A stretch of 64,000 nt of DNA from Cyclobacteriaceae bacterium (GTDB taxonomy: Bacteria; Bacteroidota; Bacteroidia; Cytophagales; Cyclobacteriaceae): the NCBI GenBank assembly GCA_019638355.1, contig JAHBTY010000002.1, positions 387,001 to 451,000 of the forward strand, given 5' to 3'. A program made the position numbers and the translations under genes. Position 1 is the first letter of the stretch, and every line of letters begins with the position of its first letter. Below are positions 1-9,870 of this stretch, piece after piece. The notes beneath the pieces were generated by a model. It was not told the origin of the DNA, did not search any database, and saw only the letters and a list, made by a program, of their open reading frames with translations.

Positions 1-239
1 TTGCCGATTCGGATTTTCTGCTTCGAAAAAAAATTGAAGCCAAACTTTACGAACTCTTTCCTGATAAATGGATTCCACTCTACCCTATGGTTACGTTTAT
101 GGATACCATGCGGTATTCCGATGCTTTAGCCATCAGCAAAAAGCAAAGTAAAATTATGGATGTGGTGATGAAACAACCTGATATTGAAACCAATTGGCCA
201 AAGCTAGATTTTACTAAAATTGTTAACCAACTTGTTTGA
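1..239 (+). CDS. kmo: kynurenine 3-monooxygenase, C-terminal end (5' truncated by window)
   Basis: An open frame enters from the left edge and stops with TGA at 237-239, giving about 78 visible residues. They contain the segments DKWIPLYPMVTF, YSDALA and KIMDVVM, which match my memory of the C-terminal region of bacterial kynurenine 3-monooxygenases, the FAD enzyme that hydroxylates kynurenine in tryptophan catabolism. The FAD-binding N-terminal part lies outside the window, so the call rests on this tail alone. The next gene starts 87 bases downstream, and I see no terminator between them. Confidence 0.72.
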   Translation, partial: ADSDFLLRKKIEAKLYELFPDKWIPLYPMVTFMDTMRYSDALAISKKQSKIMDVVMKQPDIETNWPKLDFTKIVNQLV

Positions 240-326
240 TAGATTATCAGCCATTACAGCCATTCATCACTAATCAATTTTACTGGACTGAATTTCAGAT
301 TAGTTTTCATCAATAAATTAACTACG

Positions 327-1790
327 ATGAAATTGTTTTGCCTAAGCTTTTTAACCCTTGTAATCATTTCAAATCTGCCAGCACAAAGCCCCGATTTACC
401 CAACGATTTTTTGGGCAAGGAATGGCACAAAGAGCGCAGGCAAAAACTACGCGAAAGCATGCCTGCAAATTCGGTAGCGGTGTTTTTTGCCAATGCTGTT
501 CGCAACCGATCTAACGATGTGGACTATGTTTATCATCAGGATCCTGACTTTTTATATTTAACCGGATACCGTGAACCGGAAGCCGTACTATTAATTTTTA
601 AAGACAACCAAACAGCTGCCAATGGCACTTCGTACAACGAAATAATTTTTGTGCAGGAACGTAATGCCATGCGCGAAATGTGGACAGGCCGCAGAATTGG
701 CGCTGATGGAACTAAAAAATTATTAGGCTTTGAACAAGCCTTTAATGGAAGCCAATTCAAGAAATACAATCTTGATTTCTCGAAATTCAGCGAGGTTCTG
801 TTTTACGATTTTCATAACGATGTGCGCGATAACCCACGCGATTCGGCCGACTTGTATAGCTTAATTGAACAGTTTAAAGAAAAGGCAAATTATCCTAAAA
901 AAGACAATAGCCTGATCGTATCGAAAGAACAACCCAAAAATAACCTGAACACCCGTGGGTTATACGCACTAATGGCCAACTTGCGCGGAGTAAAAACAAA
1001 AGAAGAGATAGAACTGATTCGCAAAGCTGTTATGATTTCGTGTGTAGGCCAGGTGGAAGTAATGAAAGCCATAGAGCCCGGTATGAGCGAACGAGAAATA
1101 CAGGGGATACACGAATTTGTTTTCAAAAAATACCAGGCCGAAGACCTGGGCTATCCATCGATTGTAGGCGGTGGCCACAACGGTTGTATTCTTCATTACA
1201 CCGATAACTATAAACCTTCCTTAGATAACAAAGAGTTGATCTTGATGGATTTAGGAGCCGAGTTTCATGGTTACACAGCCGATATTACCCGCACTATTCC
1301 CGTAAACGGAAAATTTTCGCCCGAACAAAAATTAATTTATGAGTTAGTATTAAGCGCTCAGGAAGCTTCTATGAAAGCATGCAAGCCCGGTGTTGAATTA
1401 TCGCAGCTGACAGTAGTATCGCGCGATGTGGTAAACAAAGGATTGGTTGAGTTAGGTATTATCAAGACAGAAACGGAAAAGCATTTATTTTTTCCGCATG
1501 GCGTATCACATCATATTGGGTTAGATGTACATGATAAAGGAAATCGCGTGCTTGAACCCAACATGGCTATTACCATTGAGCCTGGAGTTTACATTCCGGA
1601 TAATAGTGCAACTGATCCGAAATGGTGGGGTATTGCCGTGCGCATTGAAGATGACTACCTGGTTAATAAAGACGGTTGCGAATTGCTTTCGGGTTATGCA
1701 CCGCGTACAGTAGCGGATATTGAATCGATGATGAAGCAACCAAGCCCACTTCAGAAATTCAAATTGCCTGACATTAATCCAAAAAAATAA
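327..1790 (+). CDS. pepP: secreted Xaa-Pro aminopeptidase (aminopeptidase P, M24B)
   Basis: The 487-residue protein starts with a signal peptide (residues 1-20, ending LPAQS), so it acts in the periplasm or outside the cell, removing N-terminal residues that precede proline. An aminopeptidase P N-terminal domain spans about residues 25-165 and an M24 pita-bread domain about 215-455. All five metal ligands of the dinuclear site are present: D308 and D319 (DLGAEFHGYTAD), H395 (HGVSHHIGLDVHD), E418 (TIEPGVY) and E441 (RIEDDYLV). Length fits the family. It converges on the next gene, whose stop lies 3 bases away. Family assignment is firm; the substrate is inferred. Confidence 0.93.
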   Translation: MKLFCLSFLTLVIISNLPAQSPDLPNDFLGKEWHKERRQKLRESMPANSVAVFFANAVRNRSNDVDYVYHQDPDFLYLTGYREPEAVLLIFKDNQTAANGTSYNEIIFVQERNAMREMWTGRRIGADGTKKLLGFEQAFNGSQFKKYNLDFSKFSEVLFYDFHNDVRDNPRDSADLYSLIEQFKEKANYPKKDNSLIVSKEQPKNNLNTRGLYALMANLRGVKTKEEIELIRKAVMISCVGQVEVMKAIEPGMSEREIQGIHEFVFKKYQAEDLGYPSIVGGGHNGCILHYTDNYKPSLDNKELILMDLGAEFHGYTADITRTIPVNGKFSPEQKLIYELVLSAQEASMKACKPGVELSQLTVVSRDVVNKGLVELGIIKTETEKHLFFPHGVSHHIGLDVHDKGNRVLEPNMAITIEPGVYIPDNSATDPKWWGIAVRIEDDYLVNKDGCELLSGYAPRTVADIESMMKQPSPLQKFKLPDINPKK

Positions 1791-1793
1791 AAA

Positions 1794-3221
1794 TCAGGAA
1801 TTAATACGCAGTTTGTATTCATCGTACCGCTGCAGTACTTCTTTTACATAGCGTACGGGACCATCGCACCGGCAATAACCAACAACTGTAACCGGATCGC
1901 GAAAGTATTTGGGATCGCGTTTTTGTAACAAGAAGTACTCTACATTATCGGCCCACAGGGCTGGGTCTTTACCATACTTGCTGGTTAATTTTTGCGCATC
2001 AATTACATGCGATAGCCCAACATTGTACGAGGCTAACACAAACTTCATACGTTCTTCCGGATCAGGAACAGTTTTAGCCCAGTGTTTATCGAGAAATTTT
2101 AGAAAGCGAATCCCTACGTTTATGTTTTGTGCAGGATCCCACAAATTACTGGCTCCAAAGTATTCGCCTGTTTCGGGCATAATCTGCATTAAACCAATAG
2201 CACCGGCCCACGATTTTACGCGCGGATTAAAATTCGATTCCTGATATACAACCGAGGCCACCAGCCGCCAATCCCAACCAATTTGCTCGGCACCCTTTTT
2301 TAATTGATCGTCAAATGGTGAAAGTTGACCGCCAACCAACGAAGAGTAATCATCCTTTACTCGCGCAAGCGCCAACCGGCTGCTTTTAAAATACTTGTTG
2401 TATATAACTGTAAATACCCCCGCCTTTTTAATTTTAGCTAACCAGGTGTTTAGCTCAGTAAGAAGTTCCGGAGCGTTAGTTCGAACTGCCCACGCAATTT
2501 GTTGAGGTTCGCTTAAAACGGTACTTATGTCCAGGTTAGGATAGTACAATGTGTTTACGTTTGCAATTACTTCATCGGTAACAGTATATTTAATTTCACC
2601 TGTTGCCACCTTCTGAATCAATGATTCCGTTTCGGCAGTGGCGCTATCTTCCTTTATGATAATGGGTGCTGCTAATTGTGTATTTAACTCAACCAACCGA
2701 TCGCGAAAAGCTGAACCTTTCATTACATACACTTCTTGATTGCTGAGTTGCTCCGGCTGCTTAATCAGTTTTTTCTCCAGCATTTCCGGAGCAAGCATGC
2801 GCCAGTTGGCAGGCTTCTTCTGAACCAACACCTGGTGGGTATCGAAATGCGGATTTGTAAAGGTTACAAATTGTTTACGCTCGGCTGTAATGGTTAGGGG
2901 AAACGCCAGTATATCGCCTTCGCCTTTGTTAAGCAGATCAATAGCTTGTTCAATACCTGAAACCAGTTTTACTTTCAGATCAACCTTTAAATGGGCACAT
3001 AGTCGCTTTAACAACTCATACTCATAGCCCATCGTTTGGCCTTTGTAAATAAAATAACTGATGGAGTTGTTGTCCAGTAGCGCTATTAACGAACCTCGTT
3101 TGCGAATGGCATCCAAATCAAATTCTACTTCGGGTTCGGTAGCAAAATTACGTTCGTAGCCAGGCGGCTTGCAGGAAAAGAATGCAATAAAGAGTAAAAA
3201 CAACAATTTCCGCCAATACAT
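1794..3221 (-). CDS. mltF: MltF-like lytic murein transglycosylase lipoprotein
   Basis: 475 residues. The N-terminus is a lipoprotein signal with the lipid-accepting cysteine at C17 (FFSCKPPG). A family 3 periplasmic solute-binding domain follows (about residues 40-275), then a soluble lytic transglycosylase domain (about 300-440) with the catalytic glutamate E328 in VVYQESNFNPR and the downstream AGAIGLMQIMPETG motif. This architecture is that of MltF, which cleaves the MurNAc-GlcNAc bond of peptidoglycan to form 1,6-anhydro ends. It probably sits in the periplasmic face of the outer membrane. The gene lies downstream of the TonB-dependent receptor, but a strong terminator separates them. 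Confidence 0.92.
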   Translation of the reverse strand: MYWRKLLFLLFIAFFSCKPPGYERNFATEPEVEFDLDAIRKRGSLIALLDNNSISYFIYKGQTMGYEYELLKRLCAHLKVDLKVKLVSGIEQAIDLLNKGEGDILAFPLTITAERKQFVTFTNPHFDTHQVLVQKKPANWRMLAPEMLEKKLIKQPEQLSNQEVYVMKGSAFRDRLVELNTQLAAPIIIKEDSATAETESLIQKVATGEIKYTVTDEVIANVNTLYYPNLDISTVLSEPQQIAWAVRTNAPELLTELNTWLAKIKKAGVFTVIYNKYFKSSRLALARVKDDYSSLVGGQLSPFDDQLKKGAEQIGWDWRLVASVVYQESNFNPRVKSWAGAIGLMQIMPETGEYFGASNLWDPAQNINVGIRFLKFLDKHWAKTVPDPEERMKFVLASYNVGLSHVIDAQKLTSKYGKDPALWADNVEYFLLQKRDPKYFRDPVTVVGYCRCDGPVRYVKEVLQRYDEYKLRINS

Positions 3222-3250
3222 AGTTAGGAAGATACGGGTAAGCGGTAAAT

Positions 3251-3277
3251 AAAAAAAGCCCCCGAAGAGGCCTTTTT
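3251..3277 (-). terminator. intrinsic terminator of the TonB-dependent receptor gene
   Basis: Read on the minus strand this is a GC-rich stem (GCCTC/GGGGC with a TTCG tetraloop), extended by A tracts on the 5' side and followed by seven T. It lies 20 bases past the stop of the receptor gene and should end its transcript before the transglycosylase gene. Confidence 0.85.
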
Positions 3278-3297
3278 AAGTATTGTGTTTCAGCTTA

Positions 3298-6200
3298 TTA
3301 GTTGAATGTATAGCGTAGGGTTAATTGCCCTTGCCAGGTGTTATTAACCGTTAAGCTGCGTACAAACCGATCGCGAATTAATACCGTTTCAGTAGCCCCA
3401 TTTGAATTGATTATATTCTGAGTTGCCAAACGATAAGATGGTACACCGGCCGTTACAGAAGCCAGCGTAAGCGGGTTGGCGGTTGTGGCCACGTAGCCAA
3501 CGCCCCATTTATTGCTTAGCATATTACCCACATTCATAATATCAAAGCGTACTTGAATTGCATTTCGTTTACCCGATGGGCCTACTTTAACGAAGAAATC
3601 CTGAGCAATTGTAAAATCAAAACGGGTTAACCAGGGTAATTGCTGGCCATTGCGCTCTGCATACTGACCTCTTCTGCTTGACAAATACTCATCTCCATTA
3701 ATCCAGTCTTCAAATGCCGCTTGTTGATCGGCAGCAGTAAAAGTTTTACCACCGGCTGTAAATTGTGCAAAAACCAGCTCGGAGGCTGAGTTTGGAATGT
3801 AAATCAAATCGTTGTTTTGACCATCACCATTCATATCGTTGCTATATAGGTACGATATTTTTGTGCCACTATTGGCTGTAGCACCTAACGTAAATGTAGT
3901 AGCTCCACCATACTGTCCGCCATATTCAATACGGTAGTTGGTATAACCAATGATACGATGACGCAAGTCGTTGTCAGCAAAAGAAGTTGTCAGGTAATTC
4001 TGACCCACTGTAGTTGGCATATTAGCCTGTACGGTACTTCCTACCGATTGCATATCGCGTGCATAGCCATAGGTGTATGCCAGCATACCACCCAATCCTT
4101 TCGTAGCCGGTTTTTCAAGTTTTGCTGTTAATGTATAGGAGTAACCTTCGCTGGTATTTTTCAATACAAATACGTTGCTAACAGCAGAGTTAATAAATCT
4201 GTTTGAAACGGTTGTGCCGGCATGGTTTCCAGGATAATTAAAACGATCGCGGGTATCAATTCCTGAGAAATTCTCGTTCGCTTCTTTCAGGTTAGCATCG
4301 ATATAACGCAAAGCCTGCAAGTTTTTGTTATAAATGGCTTCCACGGTACCAATTAAACCCCACGGTAACTTTTTATCAACCGCTGCATTGGCTTTCAGGA
4401 TTTTAGGATACTTCAGGTTAGGGTCTGATGCGTTTACTGCAAAACCTACCGGTGCCGTTGGATTGATTAAACCAGCGGGCAGATCGGCTGGATTTAATCT
4501 AAATGGAACATCCGTGCGGTTTTCTAAGGTTACTAATGCGGTGTTAACACCGTTGTTACCTAACTGATTGGAAATTAACACCTGCGGAATGCGCGACACA
4601 AAAGCACCTACACCACCACGAATCTGAACTTTCTGATCGCCCATCAGATCATAGTTAAATCCTAAGCGAGGCGATAATAAAAGTCTGTTTTTAGGGAATG
4701 CTCCGGTTGTTACTTTGTAGTCGTTAACATTTTCATCTTTAAATGTTAGCCCAGCCACTGTTGTGTTGTTATACGCTTCGGTGGTCGAGTTATCATAAAC
4801 AAACACGTCACCACGAATACCTCCTGTTAACTTAAGCTTTTCGTTAACCTGGAATTCATCTTGCAGATAGAAGCTATAGGTTGTGGATTTAAGAGTTTGC
4901 CACGGTTTTTGGCCTGCAGGTAGTAACGAAACCCGCAGGTTGTATCTTCTTACTGTTACTGGCGAAGTGGTTGAATTGGGGTTTGCCAGGTAATCGTTCA
5001 TGGCCGTATAAAAATCGGCTAATGAATTATATACATATACTCCATTTGAGCTTGGGAAAAACAGGTTATCTGATTTGAAGTACTCGTACGATAAACCGGC
5101 CGTTAATGTATGCTTGCCAGCAAAATAGGTTAAATTATTAGTGAAGTTAAGCGTAGAGTATCTCAACTTATTGTCTGGCGTAAACGGATCAAACCCAACG
5201 GTTGTATAAGTTGATCCTCCATTCTGAATTTCGATTGTAGGGAATAAATCCGTCATATACTTTCTATCCTCAATCTGTTTATTGAAAGTAAGAATGGCTT
5301 TGTTGGCTATTTTACTTCCAAAGTTTGAATTTAGCTCCAAAGCAACCGAGCGGGTATTATCCATAATTTTATAACCAGTGTTTTGCATAGAAAGCGCTAA
5401 GTCGCCTGCATAACTTCCGGTTGCATAGCCTTGGCGGTTTCCAAAACCAGCCGTATTACTACTGTTACTATTACTGATTGATTGGCCCGATTCTGAATCG
5501 TGATAGGAATAACGAAGTGCTAGTTTGTGGTTGTTGTTAATATTATAGTCTAACCGAATAAGGGCTTTTTGACTTATAATATCATTGTTCCATCCATCCA
5601 GTGCGCCACCATTCCATCCGAAGTTATTGGACATGAAATCGCGCAAGGTTGATAAATCGCTCTCAGTTACTCTGGAAACATTGGTACCACCCGTGCCACG
5701 ATTTAATGACCAGGTTAAAGCAGGTGCTGAGCTTGTAAACTGTTCAGCGTTTACAAAGAAGAATAGTTTATTTTTTATAATAGGTGCTCCTAACCTGAAG
5801 CCCATGGTTTTTTCATCGATGGTAATGCCTTTTAGTTCGGTACCATAAACTTTATTACCAGTTAATCCATTATTACGGGTTATGTAATAAACAGAGCCCT
5901 GCACATCGTTTGTACCGGAGCGCGTAACTGCGTTAATACTGGCACCAGCAAAACCAGACTGGCGTACGTCAAAGGGAGCAACATTCAATTGAATTTCATC
6001 AAAAGCATCTAACGACACAGGTGTTGTACCCGTACGGCCACCAGCCTGTGCAGAGCTACCTAAACCAAAACCGTTATTGAAAACGGATCCATCAATAGTA
6101 AAATTATTAAAACGGCTATCCTGGCCAGCAAATGAACGTCCATTTCCATAGGCGTTATATTTTACTATATCGTCAACCGTTCTTCCTATGGTAGGTACAC

Positions 6201-6636
6201 TGTTAATTAATGCTGTTCCATAAGAAGCTGCCGCACCTGTACGATCAGAACTAAATATTCCGTCTTTATCAGCAGATACTACTATTTCTTCCAACTGTGT
6301 GCTTTCATCGGCCAACCGGATTGACAAGTTGCTGGCAACACCCAAGGTCAGGTACACTTCCTGAAACACTTGTTCTTTATAACCAACAAATGAAATTTTA
6401 ATGGTGTACGGCCCGCCCACACGCATACCCGGAATAACAAATCTTCCATCGGCCAAGGTAGTGGTTCCGTAAGTTGTACCTGAGGGTACGTGCGTTGCAA
6501 CAACGTTGGCACCCGGTAAGGCACCACCTTGCTGATCGGTAACAAAGCCTGTTACAGAAGAAGTTGTTACCTGGGCAAACAAACTTCCTGCAGCAACCAG
6601 CATCATAATAAGGGTTAACTGTAGAGTTTTCCTCAT
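3298..6636 (-). CDS. TonB-dependent receptor with carboxypeptidase-regulatory-like domain (Oar-like)
   Basis: 1112 residues from the start chosen here. A signal peptide ([22 protein letters not shown], split here as residues 1-22: [12 protein letters not shown] then [10 protein letters not shown]) is followed by a carboxypeptidase-regulatory/Cna-B-like domain (about 25-110), a plug-like region with [13 protein letters not shown], and a long C-terminal beta-barrel rich in aromatic and alternating residues that ends in LTLRYTFN. Segments such as [20 protein letters not shown] are typical of Oar-like receptors of Bacteroidota. It should sit in the outer membrane and take up an unknown ligand with energy from TonB. 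The frame is open 93 bases further upstream, but a -7 element at 6671-6678 lies inside that extension and the signal peptide starts at 6636. No SusD partner is adjacent. Confidence 0.9.
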   Translation of the reverse strand: MRKTLQLTLIMMLVAAGSLFAQVTTSSVTGFVTDQQGGALPGANVVATHVPSGTTYGTTTLADGRFVIPGMRVGGPYTIKISFVGYKEQVFQEVYLTLGVASNLSIRLADESTQLEEIVVSADKDGIFSSDRTGAAASYGTALINSVPTIGRTVDDIVKYNAYGNGRSFAGQDSRFNNFTIDGSVFNNGFGLGSSAQAGGRTGTTPVSLDAFDEIQLNVAPFDVRQSGFAGASINAVTRSGTNDVQGSVYYITRNNGLTGNKVYGTELKGITIDEKTMGFRLGAPIIKNKLFFFVNAEQFTSSAPALTWSLNRGTGGTNVSRVTESDLSTLRDFMSNNFGWNGGALDGWNNDIISQKALIRLDYNINNNHKLALRYSYHDSESGQSISNSNSSNTAGFGNRQGYATGSYAGDLALSMQNTGYKIMDNTRSVALELNSNFGSKIANKAILTFNKQIEDRKYMTDLFPTIEIQNGGSTYTTVGFDPFTPDNKLRYSTLNFTNNLTYFAGKHTLTAGLSYEYFKSDNLFFPSSNGVYVYNSLADFYTAMNDYLANPNSTTSPVTVRRYNLRVSLLPAGQKPWQTLKSTTYSFYLQDEFQVNEKLKLTGGIRGDVFVYDNSTTEAYNNTTVAGLTFKDENVNDYKVTTGAFPKNRLLLSPRLGFNYDLMGDQKVQIRGGVGAFVSRIPQVLISNQLGNNGVNTALVTLENRTDVPFRLNPADLPAGLINPTAPVGFAVNASDPNLKYPKILKANAAVDKKLPWGLIGTVEAIYNKNLQALRYIDANLKEANENFSGIDTRDRFNYPGNHAGTTVSNRFINSAVSNVFVLKNTSEGYSYTLTAKLEKPATKGLGGMLAYTYGYARDMQSVGSTVQANMPTTVGQNYLTTSFADNDLRHRIIGYTNYRIEYGGQYGGATTFTLGATANSGTKISYLYSNDMNGDGQNNDLIYIPNSASELVFAQFTAGGKTFTAADQQAAFEDWINGDEYLSSRRGQYAERNGQQLPWLTRFDFTIAQDFFVKVGPSGKRNAIQVRFDIMNVGNMLSNKWGVGYVATTANPLTLASVTAGVPSYRLATQNIINSNGATETVLIRDRFVRSLTVNNTWQGQLTLRYTFN

Positions 6637-6670
6637 AAAATTGGGTTTAAGTGATTGGATTTTCAGGAAG

Positions 6671-6678
6671 CAAAAATA
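6671..6678 (-). promoter_or_regulatory. -7 promoter element of the TonB-dependent receptor gene
   Basis: The minus strand reads TATTTTTG, a full match to the Bacteroidota -7 consensus TAnnTTTG. Transcription would begin near 6665, leaving a leader of about 30 bases before the ATG at 6636. A TTTG occurs about 14 bases upstream, which is short for the -33 element. Confidence 0.55.
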
Positions 6679-7106
6679 TCCCTTTTGCTTCTCAAAAAAG
6701 ACAGCATTCGTTTTAAATCTTTCGAACATTTTATTAACAATTTAGTAAACCCTGAAGCCGCTGGTACTTTATCGTTTGCAGTTTGCGTGAAAAACCAATT
6801 ATTCTCAATTGATAATCCCAAAAAACCTGTTAAGAATTGGCCCAAATGGGCTTTTACCCAAATTAGTTTACACTATTGTGTAACCTAACCTACTTGGTTT
6901 AGTTGTACGGTCGGTTAAATTTTACAAACCGGAAAATTCTAACTCCAATGTGCAATCGGACACCCGGTGGCAAATAGCCCCTTGATCTTGCTAAGGTTGG
7001 TGTTTAATAATGTATAAATATGCACCCACCCGGTGGGCAGCCAACATGCAAGCTACCTTCCACCAAAAAATTAATCCCGTAACTTACACTCCGATTCTGA
7101 GCGGAT
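6679..7106. other. divergent intergenic region with a short direct repeat
   Basis: About 430 bases separate the receptor promoter from the plus-strand Omp85-like gene. Apart from the receptor promoter at its left edge I see no gene with coding character here. CACCCGGTGG occurs twice, at 6961-6970 and 7027-7036, 66 bases apart; the second copy lies within a C/G-rich partial palindrome about 70 bases before the start of the plus-strand gene. It could be a regulator site, but nothing proves it. Confidence 0.3.
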
Positions 7107-8921
7107 ATGAAAACCGGGGTGCTTGGTCTGATGGGGTTAATCGTTTTGTCCATTTCGGCAACAGCCCAGGACACCGCCCGCGTTAAAAAAATCGAACAAC
7201 TCAAGCAAGGCAAAGTAACCCGGCAGGTGGTGGAGGCTATTAGTCGCACGCCAAAAGCTGATACGGTAATCACCATTAAAAGTGAAGATGCCTTTCTTCC
7301 TTACGAAGGAAAAATTATTCGTCACATCCATATCAACCGCATTGGCTTTGATCGTACCGTGCAGGACACTACGCGCAGGTTCCGGTCGTCTATTGCCCGC
7401 ATGGCCAATCGCCTGCACAACGATACCAAAGAGTGGGTGGTGCGTGAAAATATTTTCTTACGCGAAGGTAAACCGTTTAATCCCTATCGCGCAGCGGATA
7501 ACGAACGTTTCCTGCGCGATCTGGACTTCATTCTCGACTCAAAAATTTTTGTTTCACCTATTTCAGAAAACAGCGACTCGGTTGATTTACTGGTAATGAC
7601 GCGCGATGTGTTTAGCCTGGGCGCCTCGTTTTCGCCACGCGGCATTACCGAACATCGCTTTCGCCTACAGGAAGCAAACCTGGGTGGCATGGGCCAACGG
7701 TTACAACTATCGGGTGTGTATGATGCTGACAGAAACCCAACCACGGGTTTTGAATATCTCTATCGCAAAACAAATCTGTTCAGAAGTTTTGTAAACGCAA
7801 CCGCCAGTTATACGGAAATTAATACCGGCCGCAGTGTGGGAAACGAAAATGAGAGCGCCTATTTTTTTCGTTTAGATCGGCCTTTATTCCATCCGTTTGT
7901 ACGATGGGCCGGGGCGGCCGAAATAAGTCGTAATTGGTCAACCAATATTAATCACAAGGAAAGTTCAGAATTTGCGCGGTATGAATACCTGATACACGAT
8001 GCCTGGGCCGGCTACTCGTTTGGATTTAAAAAACTTCCTAACTCATTGGCTGAAAATCGTAATCGCAGGTTCATAGCGGTGCGTGCCTTTGAAGAGCGAT
8101 TTTTAAAAAAGCCTGAGAACATTTCGGTCAACGATCAACTCTTGTATTCTGATCGAACTACATTTTTAACACAGCTTACTTTCTTTAAACAAGATTTCTA
8201 CAAAACCAATTATGTATTGGGTTTTGGACGAACGGAAGATGTTCCGTATGGTTATAGATTATCGTTTACCAGTGGCTGGGAAAATGAATTTCATAAAAAA
8301 AGAATTTATACGGGTGCTGAACTGAACCTGAGTACCGTAAATAAAATGGGAACCTTTTACACATACAATGTTAAACTCGGCAACTATTGGAGTAATGAAC
8401 TTATTGAAGATGGATTGGCTCAGTTCGGAATTAGTCGCTTCAGCCGTATTTATTTTATGGGTAAAACAAAAATCAGGCACCAGGCCGAAATAAATTATGC
8501 CGCGCAAATTAATCGCGGACAAAAAAGGACGCTGGATATTCGCGATGCAAATGGTATTCAAGGTTTCAGGCCTGATAGTTTGCAAGGTTCACAACGATTA
8601 TATTTTCGTACCGAAACCGTGGTATTTACACCGTGGAAACTGGCCGGATTTCATTTTGCACCCGTTACGCGAATTGATCTGGCTTACCTCGCCAGAGAAA
8701 ACCGCGCGCTTTTTCAGAAGCAAAATTTCTATTCCGGATTTTCGGCAGCCCTGCGTGCCCGAAACGAAAATTTAATATTCAACACGATAGAGGCACGGGT
8801 GTATTTTTATCCTAAAACTGTAGAAGCACTCGATCCCTGGCGATTTGAGTTCAGAGCTAACCTGCGCATCAAGTACCCTACCAATCTAATAACAGCACCA
8901 GCCACGGTGTATGATCCATAA
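7107..8921 (+). CDS. Omp85/BamA-like outer membrane protein
   Basis: 604 residues. A signal peptide (about 1-20, ending ATAQD) precedes a region that reads like one or more POTRA domains (about 65-170; GKIIRHIHINRIGFD, REGKPFNPYRAADNERFLRDL, VDLLVMTRDVFSLG). The rest is a predicted beta-barrel with alternating hydrophobic and polar residues, many aromatics and no transmembrane helices. This fits the Omp85 superfamily, which inserts or transports proteins across the outer membrane. The barrel is shorter than in BamA and only part of the POTRA region is recognisable, so it is likely an accessory member and not the essential BamA. It converges with the next gene; the stops are 2 bases apart. Confidence 0.68.
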   Translation: MKTGVLGLMGLIVLSISATAQDTARVKKIEQLKQGKVTRQVVEAISRTPKADTVITIKSEDAFLPYEGKIIRHIHINRIGFDRTVQDTTRRFRSSIARMANRLHNDTKEWVVRENIFLREGKPFNPYRAADNERFLRDLDFILDSKIFVSPISENSDSVDLLVMTRDVFSLGASFSPRGITEHRFRLQEANLGGMGQRLQLSGVYDADRNPTTGFEYLYRKTNLFRSFVNATASYTEINTGRSVGNENESAYFFRLDRPLFHPFVRWAGAAEISRNWSTNINHKESSEFARYEYLIHDAWAGYSFGFKKLPNSLAENRNRRFIAVRAFEERFLKKPENISVNDQLLYSDRTTFLTQLTFFKQDFYKTNYVLGFGRTEDVPYGYRLSFTSGWENEFHKKRIYTGAELNLSTVNKMGTFYTYNVKLGNYWSNELIEDGLAQFGISRFSRIYFMGKTKIRHQAEINYAAQINRGQKRTLDIRDANGIQGFRPDSLQGSQRLYFRTETVVFTPWKLAGFHFAPVTRIDLAYLARENRALFQKQNFYSGFSAALRARNENLIFNTIEARVYFYPKTVEALDPWRFEFRANLRIKYPTNLITAPATVYDP

Positions 8922-8922
8922 A

Positions 8923-9582
8923 TCAGGCAACCGCTGATTTCAAAAAATCATTGAGCGGTTTCATGGCCTTTGCAATTTCGGCCGCTGTTTTAACAAATTT
9001 TTTATTCTGCACCTGTTTATCTGTAAAGTAGTGCGACACCACAAAACTTTTGTTTTTGAGCAGGTCAATGTGTGGATGATCTTTTGGATAGCCTTTGGGT
9101 GCGGTTTTCAGTTTGTCGAAATCATCTAAACCCGAAAAATATTTTTTGAATTTTTTATCGTTGAGGATTTTCAAAAATCCTTTGGTGTTGTAATCAATCT
9201 CCTGTCGGATTTTAGCAAGGTTCTCAGGGTTTGGCATATAGAATCCACCGGCAATAAAACTTTTTCCAGGTTCTATGTGGATGTAATAACCAGGCTCCTG
9301 ATCCATTTTGCCATGCGGAGAAAGTCCGGCACCCATATTAACTTTATACGGACGTTTATCTTTACTAAACCGAACATCGCGATAAATGCGAAATGCCAGC
9401 TTGCGCGGATTTAATGCAGCCAGGCTTTCATCAAACGTTAAAAGTTCCTTATGAAATGCCTCCACAAAATCATCGAATAACGTTTTTGCTTCTATGTATT
9501 TTGGCTTATTCTTCTCAAACCACTCGCGGTTATTGTTTTTAGCAATGGATTTTAGAAAAGATTGAATTACAACAAGGTTCAT
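8923..9582 (-). CDS. DUF2461 family protein
   Basis: 219 residues. The pattern FLKSIAKNNNREWFEKNKPKY near the N-terminus (first 20 residues FLKSIAKNNNREWFEKNKPK), then PRKLAFRIYRDVRFSKDKRPYK, and GYYIHIEPGKSFIAGGFYMP in the middle are the hallmarks of the DUF2461 (TIGR02453) family as I remember it. The family is soluble and has no established function. There is no signal peptide. It lies 10 bases downstream of a small unknown gene that itself follows murF, so the three may be co-transcribed on the minus strand. Confidence 0.85.
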   Translation of the reverse strand: MNLVVIQSFLKSIAKNNNREWFEKNKPKYIEAKTLFDDFVEAFHKELLTFDESLAALNPRKLAFRIYRDVRFSKDKRPYKVNMGAGLSPHGKMDQEPGYYIHIEPGKSFIAGGFYMPNPENLAKIRQEIDYNTKGFLKILNDKKFKKYFSGLDDFDKLKTAPKGYPKDHPHIDLLKNKSFVVSHYFTDKQVQNKKFVKTAAEIAKAMKPLNDFLKSAVA

Positions 9583-9592
9583 ATTTTTTTAT

Positions 9593-9865
9593 TTACATAA
9601 CTGGTAAAGCAATAGACTGCGCCAAAATTGTTTCATGTTTATTCGAAACAGCTAACTGCGACTTGGTCTTGCAGTAAAAGATCAGACCTTTATGCGAAGT
9701 AACGTAGGTAAACGTGGTTCCAAAAAAAGTAGTGCTGGTAGTTACCACCGCCAGGCCTTCATTTCGGTTTAGCAGATTCTGAAAATCTTCGGGTGTAAGT
9801 TTTATAAAAGCGCCATTCATCTTCAGCGCTTGCTGCGAGTTGTGATAAGCTGTGTGTGGTACCAT
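9593..9865 (-). CDS. small conserved-looking protein of unknown function, downstream of murF
   Basis: 90 residues from the ATG at 9865, five bases after the murF stop. The frame is open further upstream, but that part overlaps the end of murF and reads as its shadow. The protein has no signal peptide or membrane helix and contains a beta-rich core (GLAVVTTSTTFFGTTFTYVT, KGLIFYCKT). I do not recognise a family. The tight spacing to murF and to the DUF2461 gene suggests one transcript. Confidence 0.6.
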   Translation of the reverse strand: MVPHTAYHNSQQALKMNGAFIKLTPEDFQNLLNRNEGLAVVTTSTTFFGTTFTYVTSHKGLIFYCKTKSQLAVSNKHETILAQSIALPVM

Positions 9866-9870
9866 ATTTT

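Noticed and set aside
5585-5848. Plus-strand open frame within the TonB-dependent receptor
   Set aside because: Shadow frame of the barrel coding sequence.
6637-6729. Longer N-terminus for the TonB-dependent receptor
   Set aside because: The extension contains a full -7 promoter element and would bury the signal peptide.
6655-6888. Plus-strand short open frame in the receptor upstream region
   Set aside because: No ribosome-binding or promoter signal, no recognisable protein, and it overlaps the receptor promoter.
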